The notes below the pieces were generated by a model. That model was not told the origin of the DNA. It did not search any database and saw only the letters and a program-made list of their open reading frames with translations. A DNA stretch of 64,000 nucleotides from Cryptomeria japonica (Eukaryota; Streptophyta; Pinopsida; Cupressales; Cupressaceae), in contig NC_081411.1 of NCBI RefSeq assembly GCF_030272615.1, positions 40,969,140-41,033,139 of the forward strand, read 5' to 3'. Of the stretch, positions 34,045 to 46,171 are shown one piece after another. How positions within the stretch are numbered: position 1 is the first letter of the stretch; each line of letters opens with the position of its first letter. Made by a program: the position numbers and the translations under genes.

Positions 34045-34910
34045 CTTTATCAGTTTGTCAAATCTACAATCCTAAAAAATATTTTTATCTCCCCAATTAT
34101 AGACATTTCAAATTCTTCCTGCATCTTATTAGAAAAGTCTTTACACAATCCATCTTCTCCTCCAAAAATTATGTCATCAACAAAAACTTCAATAACCAAG
34201 ATGTCTTCATTAGTCACTTTGAAATATAAGTTGTTTTTAGAATTACCTTTAGTGTAACCAAGTTTCATAAGATATTTGTCCAATCTAGCGTACCAAGCTC
34301 TAGGAGCTTCCTTCAATCCATATAAAGCTTTCATTAACCTGCAAACAATATCTTTATCATTTGTTAATGAAAATCCATTAGGTTTTTCAATGTAAACTTC
34401 CTCTTCAAGATCACCATTTAGAAATGCATATTTAACATCCATTTGATAAACTTTATAGTTCTTGTGTGCTGCAAATGCAAGAAATAATCTGATTGCCTCA
34501 ATTCTAGCTACCGGTTCAAAGGTATCATTGTAATCAATTCCTTCTTTCTGTGAATATCCCTTACACACTAATCTTGTTTTATTTCTGATTACCTTATCAT
34601 CTTCATTAAGTTTATTTCTGAATATCCATTTAGTTCCAATTATATTTTTATTTTTAGGCCAGGGAACCAGTGTCCATGTGTTGTTCTTTTCAATTTGTTC
34701 CAATTCATCTTCCATAGCCTTAATCCAATGTTTATCTTCACATGCCTCAATAACAGATGTTGGTTCAATTTGAGAAATTAAACATACCTCTTCATTTTCC
34801 AGTCTTCCTCTAGTCATAACTCCTTGATACTTATTCCCAATTGTCTGACTTTCAGAGTGATTCAATCTTACATACCTGGGTGTATTCAATTGTTGTTGAT
34901 CTTCAATCAC
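34045..34910 (-). pseudogene. copia-2 reverse transcriptase
   Basis: A long open frame of 286 codons carries the copia [98 protein letters not shown] and catalytic [10 protein letters not shown] (about 34180). A frameshift in the FFLGLQI motif near 34075 separates it from RNase H. Apart from that lesion the RT is well kept, so copia-2 seems less decayed than copia-1 here. Confidence 0.92.
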
Positions 34911-34967
34911 TATGGAATTCTCTAATGATGTCGGTGTGACTGGATCAACATTATGTACTGGTGCATT

Positions 34968-36239
34968 CTATATAGGTTCATTTGTGATTATCTGAACTGC
35001 CGGTTCAAAATCCATAGACCTTGAATTTCTTCTAAAGTGTTCATCAATCTTCACATTTGCACTCTCAATCATTTTCTGTAATTTCTTATTAAAACATCTA
35101 TATGCTTTGCTTTTAGATGAATACCCAAAAAATATCCCTTCATCACTTCTAGGATCAAATTTACCAATATACTCATCTCTCCTAATGTAACATTTGCTTC
35201 CAAATATTGTGAAGTACTTAAGAGTAGGAATATTACCAAACCATAGTTCATAGGGTGTCTTACCAGTTTCACCTTTGATGTGAACTTTGTTGAAAGTGTA
35301 AACCGTTGTATTTACTGCTTCTCTCCAATACATATGTGGTAAATTTGCTTCTGATATCATGCTTCTAGCTACATCCAAAATAGTTATATTATTCCTTTCC
35401 ACAACTCTATTTTGTTGAGGTGTCTAGGGTGCTGATAGTTGTCTTCTAATTCCATTCACTTCACAAAATGTATTAAACTCCTTAGATGTAAATTCACCTC
35501 CTTGATCTGATCTTAAACATTTAATTTTCTTACCAGTTTCATTCCCTGCAAGTGCCTTGAATAATTTGAATTTCCCAAAAGCTTTTGATTTCTCCTTGAG
35601 AAAAGTAACCCAACACATTCTAGAACAATCATCAATGATTAGCATAAAGTATCTATCTCCCCGTAAACTTTTTGTTCTTGTCAGACCATATAAGTCGATA
35701 TGAATTAAATCAAGATTATCACTAGTTTTCTCATAAATAATCTTAAAAGTTGTTCTAACTTGCTTTCCCATTTGACATTCCTTACATACCGGATTATGAG
35801 GTTTTACAATCTTAGGTAAATCCCTTACTGCCTTAGATGAACTAATCTTCACAATGCAATCAAAATTTACATGACAAAGTCTTTTATGCCATAACCAACT
35901 TTCATCAATGTGTGCAATCAAGTATGTCTTTTCAATGTTATTCAAATGAAAGATATTACCTCTGGTCTGATTACCGATTGCAATTTCCAAACCATTTCTA
36001 TTCATGATTTTGCATTTGTCATTCTTGAATTGTAACTGAAATCCTTTTTCAACTAATTGACCAACACTCAAAAGATTATGCTTCAAACCTTCAACATAAT
36101 AAACATTGTCAGTGTTGTGCTTACCATCAAAAGATATAGTGCCTTTTCCTCTGATCAAACAAGCTTTGTCATCTCCAAATCTTACTAAACCTCCATTACA
36201 TTTCTGAAAAGATAAGAATTTGCTTTTATCACTAGTCAT
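34968..36239 (-). pseudogene. copia-2 integrase
   Basis: 36239-35424 is open (271 codons): HNLLSVGQLVEKGFQLQF, the HHCC region (WHKRLCHVNFDCI, CKECQMGKQ), LIHIDLYG (Asp 1), IIDDCSRMCW and LRSDQGGEF (Asp 2). A stop near 35424 sits in the QTPQQN motif. The next frame (35402-34968) begins just after the Glu-bearing VVERN and continues through KTPYELWFGNIPTLKYF to a stop. Confidence 0.92.
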
Positions 36240-36507
36240 GTGATGTGGACATCTGGAATCTATAATCCATTCATCTTTTTTTTCAATTTTAGCTGTCAGG
36301 GCCTGCTCTACCCATGGAACAGTAGGTGTCGGTTGATCTTCTATTATTGCGATAAAATCCCATCCATTGTCTCCTGGTTCTTCATCATAATCATAAATAA
36401 CTCCTTCATCAACATAGTAACATGATTTGTCTCTATATTTATTAAATCTGTGTCTCTGTTATTCAGGGTTAGGCTTATATGTTTTTTTAACTTCTTCTCT
36501 CAATCTT
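36240..36507 (-). pseudogene. copia-2 gag-protease junction
   Basis: Reads from the TE junction: KPNPE, stop, QRHRF, KSCYYVDEGVI, then protease DEWIIDSRCPHHMTS near 36230-36270. The catalytic DSG is DSR and the following Ser is Pro, so the protease is dead. The + strand 61-codon frame here is a shadow. Confidence 0.85.
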
Positions 36508-36512
36508 GCATG

Positions 36513-36560
36513 AGCGTGTGCACAAAGATGGTGGTCAGAAAAGTGGACACCACCCAAAAA
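36513..36560 (+). repeat. Left terminal inverted repeat
   Basis: AGCGTGTGCACAAAGATGG from 36513, followed by TGGTCAGAAAAGTGGACACC. It is complementary to 53086-53137, with the outer few bases and a central spacer diverged. Confidence 0.85.
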
Positions 36561-36574
36561 AAATTGGAAAAATA

Positions 36575-36770
36575 GGCAGTGCGTACGCGGTTTTAAAATT
36601 TTAAATTCTCGCGTATGCGCTTGGGTTTGTTCTTCTCGAGCCTAGAAAAGATAGTGCATACGCGCTGCTTTTAGGAAAATGATTGCATACTTGCTACGCT
36701 TAGGAAAATTAGCACATACGCACTTCTTATAGGAAAATGAGCGTGTACACACTAATAATCCAAATAATAC
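36575..36770. repeat. Left subterminal array of GCGTACGCGC-like words
   Basis: GCGTACGCGG (36581), GCGTATGCGC (36611), GCATACGCGC (36656), GCATACTTGCTACGC (36685), GCACATACGC (36712) and GCGTGTACACAC (36739), several followed by CTTAGGAAAA or TTTAGGAAAA. The same word family recurs at 45360-45625, 49015-49215 and 52190-52260. Such arrays are typical transposase binding regions in other TIR elements; binding is inferred. Confidence 0.75.
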
Positions 36771-36876
36771 CATGTATGTGGTGCCTGGTAAAAAAAGTTT
36801 TTTAAAAAAACTGGGTCTCATTTACCCGTAAAGCACATTTTTTACTTCATTTTTTTCTCATTTTCTAACCTAAACC

Positions 36877-39554
36877 ATGAACGGGGTGCTAAATTTGTCC
36901 TCCAAGCTATGGATCAAGGTTAGTTTTTGTTTATTTTTGTCTTTCTTTCCCATTTATGCAATTTGTTTTACATTTTGAATTTAATTTCATTAATTTTGAT
37001 TAGGTTTTTTCAATTTTTGTTTCAAAAACAAGATTCTTCTAATCCAGAATAAGAACAACCAAATGCACCTCCTGAAAACCCACAAGAACAACCAAATACA
37101 CCTCCTGAAAACACACAAGAACAAACCTCAATTCCTCTTTTTGACCGCACAGCCGAAACACAGGAAGAATTAATTAATCCGTTAGGACAAAATACGTCTA
37201 AAATCAATAGACTGATTGTAAAATTGAAAACTTCTGAACTTGACCATCATCAATCCCTCGCCACTAGCCTAGAAACATTATCTAGTAGTGCCATAGCTAT
37301 TTCCATAGAAATTACCAAATGGAGAAGCTTTAGGGATAGGTGTCGTCAATTCTATGCCAATGGGCTATCATACGATGGAGTAAAAAACAAAAATATTTCT
37401 AAACAACAAATATGTGCCCTTTTTGTTGATCCCAAAACTGGTTAGTCATTACCTCTTAATGCAAAGAGGTTTCCCATACATTGGTGTACCAATGTGTAAA
37501 TGAAGAATCTTTTTTGGTAGAGGTGGTGGATGGTCTTTGATGATCCACCTTGTAATAATTATGAGGTGCCATTATATTTTTTGAGAAAAATATATTTTGA
37601 GTTTGTGCTCAATGTGCGGCCAAACTATTTTGACATGAGAGAGTTTCATGGTAGAGGTGGTGGCTCTGCCCAAGATAGACCTGGAGCCCATAGGTGATTA
37701 GCCACGGAGAGTCGCCGCCCCCTAGCACCCAAACCCAAGGTGCATCAGGTTGTCTCATTAGAGCTGAAAGAGTCGATGGAGCTACAAACTCTTCAGGCGG
37801 CCACAACATTGACTGGTGCCATCATCTAGAATGAGACATCATTACCACACCCTATTGTATTGGATGATGAGTCGTTAGAGGGCGACAAAGAGCCCATCGA
37901 GCATATGTGTGTTAGTTGCTCAGGGATAGATGATGCAGCCAATGCAGATGGATACTCATATCATCTGTGCATAATTTGTGGTTGTAGATGTCAGGCTCAC
38001 ACGGTTAAGGATGTCGCACTGACAGATGAGTTGATGGATATGGTGTTTACCCATGAGCCACAGACACAGGTGTGTTGATTTGAATTCATAACATTTTATT
38101 TATCAGTCACTTTAAATTTGTAATTACATAAATGAATTTTCATTTATACATCGATTTAAATTGAGACAAATAATATGCATTTCAGGATGTAGCAGCGGTA
38201 TCCCATACACCTCCCCCAGTTACCATAGCTGCAACTTCGATGCTTGAGGTGTAAATTTTGTAACATGTTAAAATAGAATAGTACACTTTGAATTCAAAAA
38301 AATACAAGATATACTAACTATCTTTAATGCTTGGTCCAATTCTTGGTTTGTAGGTGTTGACAAGGGACGAAATGTCCCAAATTGATGACATCATACTCTT
38401 CGTGATTGATTTTGGCTTACAAGGCTATTCGGTATCATATTTTGCACAACTTTTTTTATGTATTGTTTTGATGGAATATGCAAGTCATTTCATTTTAGAT
38501 TTTTAAAATTATGTTTAATTTATTATCTGTACTAATATCTCATGTTAATTTTGTGTTTTTAGGGTATCCCCTCCGCGTCTAGGGCTCGTCCTAAGAAAAA
38601 GAATTCCTCGAAGATGCCAAAACGTGTGAAGAAGGTAATTGAACACATTTTTAGTTGTACAATTGTTTGAAAATGTTGAAATCAAGTATTAGTTGGGGTT
38701 TGTATATTGATTAGTGTTTTTTGTCTATTTTACATGTATAGCGGCCATTGAGCTTTGTGGATATCTTGAATGCACCTGATTCGCTCGTGGATCAAGAGAG
38801 GGCGGAGGTATGTATCTCTACTTTATTTTCTTGATTTCATGATTATATGCACGTGTACATGTGAACTTGTGATATATTATAATCTTATAATTTTTTCATA
38901 CAGGAAATATCCATACCTATTTCCTCAATGGGGAACCCTCCTCTTTGCACTGGAGAAGCATATCAGGATCCGGTAAACTTTTGTTTGATATGTAAAATTA
39001 ATTATTTTCAACCTTCAATACTTATCATTATATTAATTGTATTTAATCTTATCATTATATTAATTGTATTTAATCTTTGTACATTTTTTGTATAGGTAAT
39101 AGCATCAGTTTCTACATCGATGGTGAGCCATCCTCAGTCCATTAGAGAAGCATCTCAAGAACAGGTACGTCATTGTTCTCTATATTATAGCTTTTAAGTG
39201 TTTTTGATTGTACATTTAATCTACAATAGACTCCTTCGTGGTACGGCCATAACGTGGATCAATTTAAGTATGTCTTCAAGAAAACTCCTAAGAGTGACAA
39301 GGAGAGGAGAGCGAAGACATTAGCTCTTGGATCAGTTGATGAGGTAATCTAAATTTTAATTTCAAAGGAATTAAAGTTGAATGCATAGTTATGATGTTAA
39401 TTGTGAACTATTTTCTACAAAATAATTCTAACTTGGCTTTTGAATTGTGGTTTTGCAATCATCTACAGAGCCGCGTACTATACCGAAGAGGCTTGATTTT
39501 GATGATCCACCACAAGTTTATGATTATATAGTGTTAGTTTTGGTCATAGAATGA
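36877..39554 (+). pseudogene. Multi-exon gene of unknown function in the DNA element (all observed introns phase 0)
   Basis: Not recognised. A large exon holds one frame from 37047 to 38069 (341 codons, no frameshift) with six in-frame stops (37050, 37443, 37497, 37518, 37695, 37827). Seven smaller exons follow with GT..AG borders and no stops: 38186-38248, 38354-38431, 38563-38634, 38742-38807, 38904-38972, 39096-39164 and 39230-39343. The last exon starts at 39469 or 39471; from 39471 the frame ends at TGA 39552-39554. All seven small exons are multiples of three and all introns are phase 0. A short 5' exon (ATG 36877, donor 36919) is possible. Visible features: a Gln/Pro/Asn-rich N-terminus, paired cysteines CX2C..CX2C (CVSC..CIIC, about 37907-37980) that could bind zinc, and a basic stretch RARPKKKNSSKMPKRVKK (about 38580-38634), a likely nuclear signal. 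It is a second transposon protein or a captured host gene. Confidence 0.7.
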
Positions 39555-40040
39555 CCAATACATGTATATATATTCTACATTTTTATTGTATATCAATTTG
39601 GACATGGCATATGCCACATTTTTGTAATACTTGTATTGACTTGGCAGACATGCCTTTTTTTACATATATAAATATTGATATTCGATCCAATAAATGTGTA
39701 ATGAGTTCATTATTTTGTATTCATTGTATTTTGTGATTGTCCTTTTATAAATTTAAATGAATATTTGCATATATAATCAACAATATGAATATAAACAACA
39801 AAAATATATGATATAAAGCATTGCAATCGTGGAAGATGATTTGATAAAATATATAAAATGTTGAATTAACCCTACAAAACTCCTTGTATTCAGTTCATTA
39901 TTGTTTATTCGTTGTATTTGGTGGCTGCCCTTTTATAAATTTAAATGAATATTTGCATATATAATTAACAACATGAATATAAACAATAAAAATTGACAAT
40001 ATGAATATAAACAACAATGTGTTTGGTGCGAGAGCACCCT
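39555..40040. other. AT-rich spacer with one direct repeat
   Basis: A segment of about 85 bases (39716-39800) recurs diverged at about 39905-39990 (shared TTTATAAATTTAAATGAATA and AACAATATGAATATAAAC). No gene. Confidence 0.7.
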
Positions 40041-40049
40041 CATGCTCGC

Positions 40050-41625
40050 AATGGTCAAATTTTGTTCCTCATGTGCACAAACCAACGTTGCAAGCGCATA
40101 TGGGTGGATAGGTTTACGCTAGGCATGGCCCTTTCATGCATCCCAAAGCACCAGAACGTTGAGAGTCATACCCTACCGGTGCGATCTCTCAAGTTCCCTG
40201 AGTCTAGAAAATTATCAAAATTTGACGGACTGTTTCTTCCAATCCACGACACATATGGTCAATTTGTTTAATCTCGTGGGGTCGCGTGAGGCTTCTCTAC
40301 AATTACCTATCTCGATTTTTGATGACTCGGAGCCATTTTCAATTAGTAGCATTTTTTCGCCTGCTCAAAAAATCGTCAATTGCTTGCAAGGAAAAGTTGC
40401 AAGATTGGATAGAATTGATTATGTTCCTCGTGTGCACAAATTGACATCATGAGTGCATCCAGGTGGGCAAGTTTATGCTAGGCATGGCCGTATTGTGTAT
40501 CCCAAAGCACCAAAACATCGAGAGTCATACCCTACCGGTGCGATCTCTCAAGTGCCTTGAGTCCAAAAAATTGTCAAAATTTGACGGACTGTTTCTTCCA
40601 ATCCATGACAAAGAGAGGTCGATCTGTTTGATCCCATGGGGTCACATGAGACTCCTCTACAATGGCCTATCTCATTTTTTGATGACTTGAATCCATTTTC
40701 AATTAATAGCATTTTATCCCTTGCTCAAAAAAACGTTAGTTGCTTGCAAGGAAATGTTGCAAGATTTGCTAGAATTGATTTTGTTCCTCGTGTGCACAAA
40801 CCAACATTGTGAATGCATCCGAGTGGGAAGGTTTACGTGAGGCATGACCCTATTGTGCATCCCAAAGCACCAGGACATCGAGAGTCATACCCTATTGGTG
40901 CGATCTCTGAAGTGCCCTGAATACAAAAAATTGTCAAAATTTGATGGACTATTTCTTCCAATCCATGACACATACGGTCAATCTGTTTGATCTCGTGGGG
41001 TCACGTGAGGCTCCTCTACAATGGCCTATCTTAGTTTTTGATGACTCAGATTCATTTTCAATTAGTAGCATTTTTTCGCCTGCTCAAAAAACTGTTAGTT
41101 GCTTGCAAGGAAAAGTTGCAAGATTGGCTAGAATTGATTTTGTTCCTCGCATGCACAAACTAACATCGTGAGCACATCTGGTGGGTAGGTTTACGCTAGG
41201 CATGGCTCTATCATGCATCCCAAAGCACTAGAACATCGAGAGTCATACCCTACTGGTGTGATCTCTCAAGTGCCCTGAGTCCAAAAAATTGTCAAAATTT
41301 GACAGACTATTTCTTCCAATCCACGACACATACAGTTGATCTGTTTGATCTCATGGGGTCACGTGAGGCTCCTCTATAATGGCCTATATTGGTTTTTCAT
41401 GACTCGAAGCCATTGTCAATTAGTAGCATTTTTTCACCTGCTCAAAAAATCGTCAGTTGCTTGCAAGGAAAAGTTGCAAGATTGGCTAGAATTGATTTTG
41501 TTCCTCATGTGCACAAATCGACATCATGATCATGTGCAGGTGGGTAGGTTTATGCTAGACATGGCCCTGTCGTGCATCCCAAAGCACTAGAACATCGAGA
41601 GTCATACCCTACCGACGCAATGTAG
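40050..41625. repeat. 359-bp tandem repeat array (about 4.4 copies)
   Basis: TGTTCCTC anchors at 40063, 40422, 40782, 41141 and 41499 give steps of 359, 360, 359 and 358. Each unit contains CAAAGCACCAGAACATCGAGAG, TGTCAAAATTTGACGG (a short palindrome) and CTTGCAAGGAAAAGTTGCAAG (a dyad), the first and last given here as about 20-base words. Open frames in the units are repeat readings and do not match known domains. Confidence 0.93.
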
Positions 41626-42177
41626 AAGTTGCTTGATAATTTTTTTGACAACAATGACAATTTTTGCTCAAATTGTATCTAGTCTCAATCTATGACCCCT
41701 ATGACCCGATAATGACTCAAATAATTATCCATGATTATACAAGAATCAAAATAGTCACAAAACATTGTCACATATTATTCAAAAATTTGCCTCTAAATAT
41801 GGTCAAATCAGCGCTTGGCTATTTGATTATACAAAAAATTGTCTTACAAATAATCTCATGGGCTTTTATACAAAATTTGGCATTACAATATATGCAATTC
41901 AGCTCATCACCATTTTAATATACAAATCATCTCATGGGATTTTATATAAAATTTGGCATTACAATATGTGTGATTCAGCTCATCGCCATTTTAATATACA
42001 AAATTTGGCATATACATATGTACAAATCAGCTCATTGCCACTTAAATATACAAAATTATGCCCCTAAACATATAAAAATCAGCTCATGGGCATTTATATA
42101 TACAAAAAAGGAATATAGAATAATTCGTCGATGATTTATATAAAATTCTCAAAATCATTCTACTCTGAACCATAGAA
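41626..42177. repeat. AT-rich segment with short degenerate repeats
   Basis: ACAAAATTTGGCATTACAAT-type units of roughly 55-70 bases recur about four times (41870-42060), with CAGCTCAT words between them. No gene is supported. It lies just downstream of the transposase-like copy A stop. Confidence 0.65.
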
Positions 42178-45035
42178 TCAATCAAGTGAGCCTTCAGGAT
42201 CGACTCTAACCCGTATTGTGTCAAGTATTGCCTCGTGGTCAAATTCACAAACTTTCCATAAAATCTTGTTATGAGGTCTACCACGATACTTCATCAAATG
42301 AATATTTGTTGCAACAACAAGGTTAGAGAAATGAAGAATATGTCTGTGTGTTTCAAAGTCTTCGAACAACCAAACATCATAATTCTTGATAGGGTATCTC
42401 CGAAGCCATGTTCCTATCACGACAACAGACCCTATTGGGTACTCAATACCCTCTCTGTCAATGATTGTGGTTGTCAAGTTTCTTTTAGGCTCAACACAAC
42501 GACACAAATAGTAATATGTTCCTTCTTCATTGTTCTCTTCTGCAAGAACTGCATACACATGACCTGCATTTTATAAAGTGTTAATTAATACCAAAAATAA
42601 AGTATGATGTACAACAAAATGAACCAAAAAGAATACTTACAAAAAAATTAACTCAACAAATTACCTGAATCCACTAGGTCGGATATATAGTCAAAATCCA
42701 CTGATGTCTCCATCTGGCTCAATTGTAGTGCTTTGGAAATTTGATATGAATCAATGGGAACCAACAGTCTACAAGACCATTTGTTAACCCACTCTTGTAA
42801 TTCACATTCTTCCCACAAATAATACATGCATGAAGAGCAAAAACATACCATCTGTCTTGTATAAATTACCAGTGAACTTGAATTTAAACTCATAAATGAG
42901 TGCATGTCACTCGATCCTGCAACTGTACAACAATCTAGATAGTTTTCAATGCTAGATTCAGTGATCAACCAAAAATATCTACGAACCATTGACATACCTA
43001 GATTACCTGGACCCATCGTAGACGTACACCATTGCACAATTGTTTTTGCATCTATCAACTCAGCACCACCTTTGTACTTCAATTCTTCCCTAGCTAGGGC
43101 TCTTTTCACACATGCTTCTGCACCATCGTGCTCTCCCTTACCATGTCCAGTTTCAGTGAAATTCCAAAAATATTGTACACCGCTTGTCATATGCATCCTT
43201 TTCAACCAATAAAACATCCTTGCATTCTTGAATTGTGCGGTGCAATTATCTGACCATATTAAGTGTCAGTTATATCGTGTGTTCCTTTCCCTTAAACTTT
43301 CATAGAAAACTTTAAAGAATCCTTGTACAAACTCTGATGAATGAGTATGATCATCACTTATGTAGAAGTGATAATCTCTTACAACCTTTCTATCCTCTTA
43401 TATGCTATCATCTGCATGCATGAATGCTATGTGTACAAAAATAGAAACTTGTGTAGAGTGATAATACATGGATTGCACTTCATTTTGAGGTTGTAATGTA
43501 TAATTTTCAGTGAAATCAACTATAGAGACAATGATACCAAGAGGAAATGTGTCCTTACATAACTTGAATTGTTCATCTAACCATCGAGCTCTATGTGTAT
43601 GCATTATGTACTCATAAACTAGTTTCTCTTGAAACATTTTCATAAATTGACCTACACATATATCATTTTTCACTAGCTCTCATCTCTTCAAATCTTTTCC
43701 ATCTTTAACTCCATATGTGACTGTCTTGTATTTTCCGAAAGAAACTAGTTTCGTACCAATTTCATGTGTGCTCTCCAAATGTACGCATCTTGGTAAATGG
43801 TGTAAACCACCACATATAGCACAAGAACCTTCCAAACAAGACATCTTATAATAAATGCAACCATCATGTCTATTACATAGCTCACTTGAAATAAATTCTC
43901 TTACCGACTTACGAGGTGCTTGTATATTACATTCCTGCAAAACATCGTTAGTGTGTAAAGTACAACAAATATGACAAAAAATATCATAATGCATGAAATA
44001 TTCAATATGCATCCTACAACAACACATGGTGCGTACATGATTAATCTTAATATAAAAAGGTTTTGCCATTTCAAAAAATCTTTGAGAAATTTTTATTTGA
44101 GGAAACTTTTAAAGGAATCTTTCATAAAATTTAGTTTGAGTCATATCCAAACAGTGTTTGGCATGTGGATCACGATTTGTAGACCCAATTCGCCTTCTAA
44201 CAACATCTCTTTGGTTGGGTGATACTCTTGTGTTGTTATGCCAAAAAATTTCAATTAATGTTTTTAGTGCATCAACAACAACCTTGTCTTTGCATGGTAG
44301 TCTACCCAAGAATGCCCAAAGAGAATTATTGTTAGGTTCCTCTATTTTGTCCGACCTCTTTAATGCTTTACTTAATGTTGTTCTACTAATGTTTAATGAC
44401 TTACTTGTTTTGCTTATCAAATGACATTTTTTTATTTTCTTGCTCATTATGGTTGATGTAATGACACGTCTAGTAGAATTAGAATCTTTAGTACGTGATT
44501 TTGAACCAATAGATTGATATGCATCAAATAGATTTCTGACAATAGTTCTTTCACTGTTACTTTCAGATGATCTTGCGGTTTGATTTAAGTTTTGAAAATA
44601 GTTTTTCCATATTCTTTTAACCATTCTCCTATAAGTTCGTTCATTTATTTTATTGGGAATTGGCTTCAATATATTCTCATCAATGTCAATTAGATAGTTT
44701 GGTTTCCTATGAATGATTCTAGGAGGTGTTAACATCAGTACATTATGTACATTCAATTCATCAAGTAGAGAAGGTGTAATGTGTTCATCATTTAATTGAT
44801 TATTCAATGCGATATCTTCTTCAATTGCATTAGGTTCAAACGGTAAATTATAAAATTTCTCTTCTTCAATTGGATTAGGTGCATTATATTCATTTGGTAA
44901 ATCGAATTGAGATGTTGAGGATGATATACCTTCTTCTCCCATTGTTCTTGTGTCACACAATTTCTTCATACGCTGCCTTTGTCTTTCCTTTTGAGCCTCT
45001 CATTGTTCCATCATTCCTTGCTTGTTCTTTCCCAT
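42178..45035 (-). pseudogene. DDE-type transposase-like gene, copy A (with C-terminal exon)
   Basis: The start Met (45035, MGKNK) matches copy B. Order on the - strand: acidic N-terminus; a helix-turn-helix-like stretch (SKSLNISRTTLSKALKR, about 44360); a Trp/Leu region to KFYERFL; a Cys/His-rich segment (CCCRMH, CHICC, CAICGGLHHLPRC, about 44020-43780); then a nuclease-like core with VDFTENYTLQPQNEVQS (about 43520), YISDDHTHS (43350), WSDNCTAQFKN (43240) and FTETGHGKGEHDGAEACVKRA (43160-43090, quoted as two adjoining motifs FTETGHGKGEHDG and AEACVKRA). A GT..AG intron (42664-42564) joins in frame to a C-terminal exon ending at 42178. The core pattern matches a transposase-like family widespread in animals; superfamily not assigned. 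Stops near 45002, 44107, 43679, 43397 and 43268 inactivate it. Confidence 0.78.
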
Positions 45036-45063
45036 GGTTGATATCGGTTTTCGTAAATAGAAT

Positions 45064-45640
45064 TCTATTACATATATATGTAAACAAAAGTTCATAAACA
45101 GACAAATAACCATAAATATGCATCTTATCACTATTTTTTGGAATCAAACTATTAAACAATCACAATACTATTGACAAAAACTAATAAAAACAAAAATTCA
45201 ATCATTTGAAATCATGCAAAAACAAAAAATTTACTTACTTCTATGTATAAAACAGTGATAGAAGTGTAGACATAGTTCTAGTGGGGCCTTCAACGACCTC
45301 AAAAACTTCTTTTGAGGCTGTTGAGGCTCTTGGGCAACTAAAACTATGTCTATAAACTGCGTACGTGCTACATTAATAATTGCGTACGCGCTATTAGACC
45401 ATAAAATGTTGACAAGCCCAACGGTATTTTTTTTTCCCATTCTGGATTGATAAGTAGCGTGTACGCGCTCCTAAGCCTAAAACATGTTATCGCAGGGTAA
45501 CGAATAATGGGATCAGTACCCCGTATGTGCTTACAAGTAATAAGTACCATGTGCATGCTCCTTTGCCTTAAAAAAGTTATGGCAAGGCAATGAACTAATA
45601 GTTTCAGTACCCCGTATGCGCTATTGGTAGTAGAAAAGAT
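45064..45640 (-). promoter_or_regulatory. Upstream region of copy A: probable 5' exon, intron and GCGTACGCGC-like sites
   Basis: - strand GTAAGT at about 45238 and an acceptor TAATAG at about 45065 suggest a noncoding first exon (from about 45239) spliced to the ATG exon. Upstream lie repeats TTGCGTACGCGCTATTAG (45380), GTGTACGCGCTCCTAAG (45460), CCCCGTATGTGCTTAC (45521) and CCCCGTATGCGCTATTGG (45611). The same layout precedes copy B. The 69-codon frame at 45440-45231 is this region read through. Confidence 0.6.
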
Positions 45641-46098
45641 ATGAATGAAAAGGGAGGGAGGGAGAGAGAGAGAGAGAGAGATAGAGGGAGAGGGGGGAGA
45701 GTAGGGTGGAGGGAGAGAGGAGGGGGGCGAAAGGGAAGGAGGGAGGGAGAGAGGGAGAGAAGAGGGGGGACGGTGGGAGAGAAGAAGGGGTATGGAGGAA
45801 GGGAGAGGGAGAGTAGGGGGGAGAGGGAGAGAGAGGGGGGAGGGATAGGGAGAGAGAGGGAGAGGGAGAGAGAGAGGGAAGGAGGGAGAGGGAGAGAGAG
45901 AGAGGGGGGGGCAGGGAAGGTAGAGAGACAAAGAGGTAGAGGGAGGGAGAGAAGAGGGGGGAGGGAAGGAGGGAGAGGGAGAGAGAGAGAGGGAAGGAGG
46001 GAGAGGGAGAGGGAGGGAGAGAGGGAGAGAAGAGGGGGGAGGGAAGGAGGGAGAGGGGGGGAGAGAGGGAGAGAGGGAGAGGGAAGGAGGGAGAGGGA

Positions 46099-46135
<37 letters not shown>

Positions 46136-46170
46136 GGGGAGAGAAGGTAGAGAGAGGGAGAGAGGGAGAT
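45641..46170. repeat. (GGGAGA)n/(GA)n purine tract
   Basis: About 530 bases of almost pure purine on the + strand. It separates the two transposase-like copies and replaces the C-terminal exon of copy B. The Ser/Pro/Leu-rich frames on the - strand (46180-45368, 46703-45621) and the Arg/Glu/Gly-rich + frame are readings of this tract. Confidence 0.95.
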
Positions 46171-46171
46171 A

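Noticed and set aside
40017-41590. Several 75-97 codon frames in the 359-bp repeats as a repeated small-protein gene family
   Set aside because: Frames shift and break between units and have no domain. The repetition is at the DNA level.
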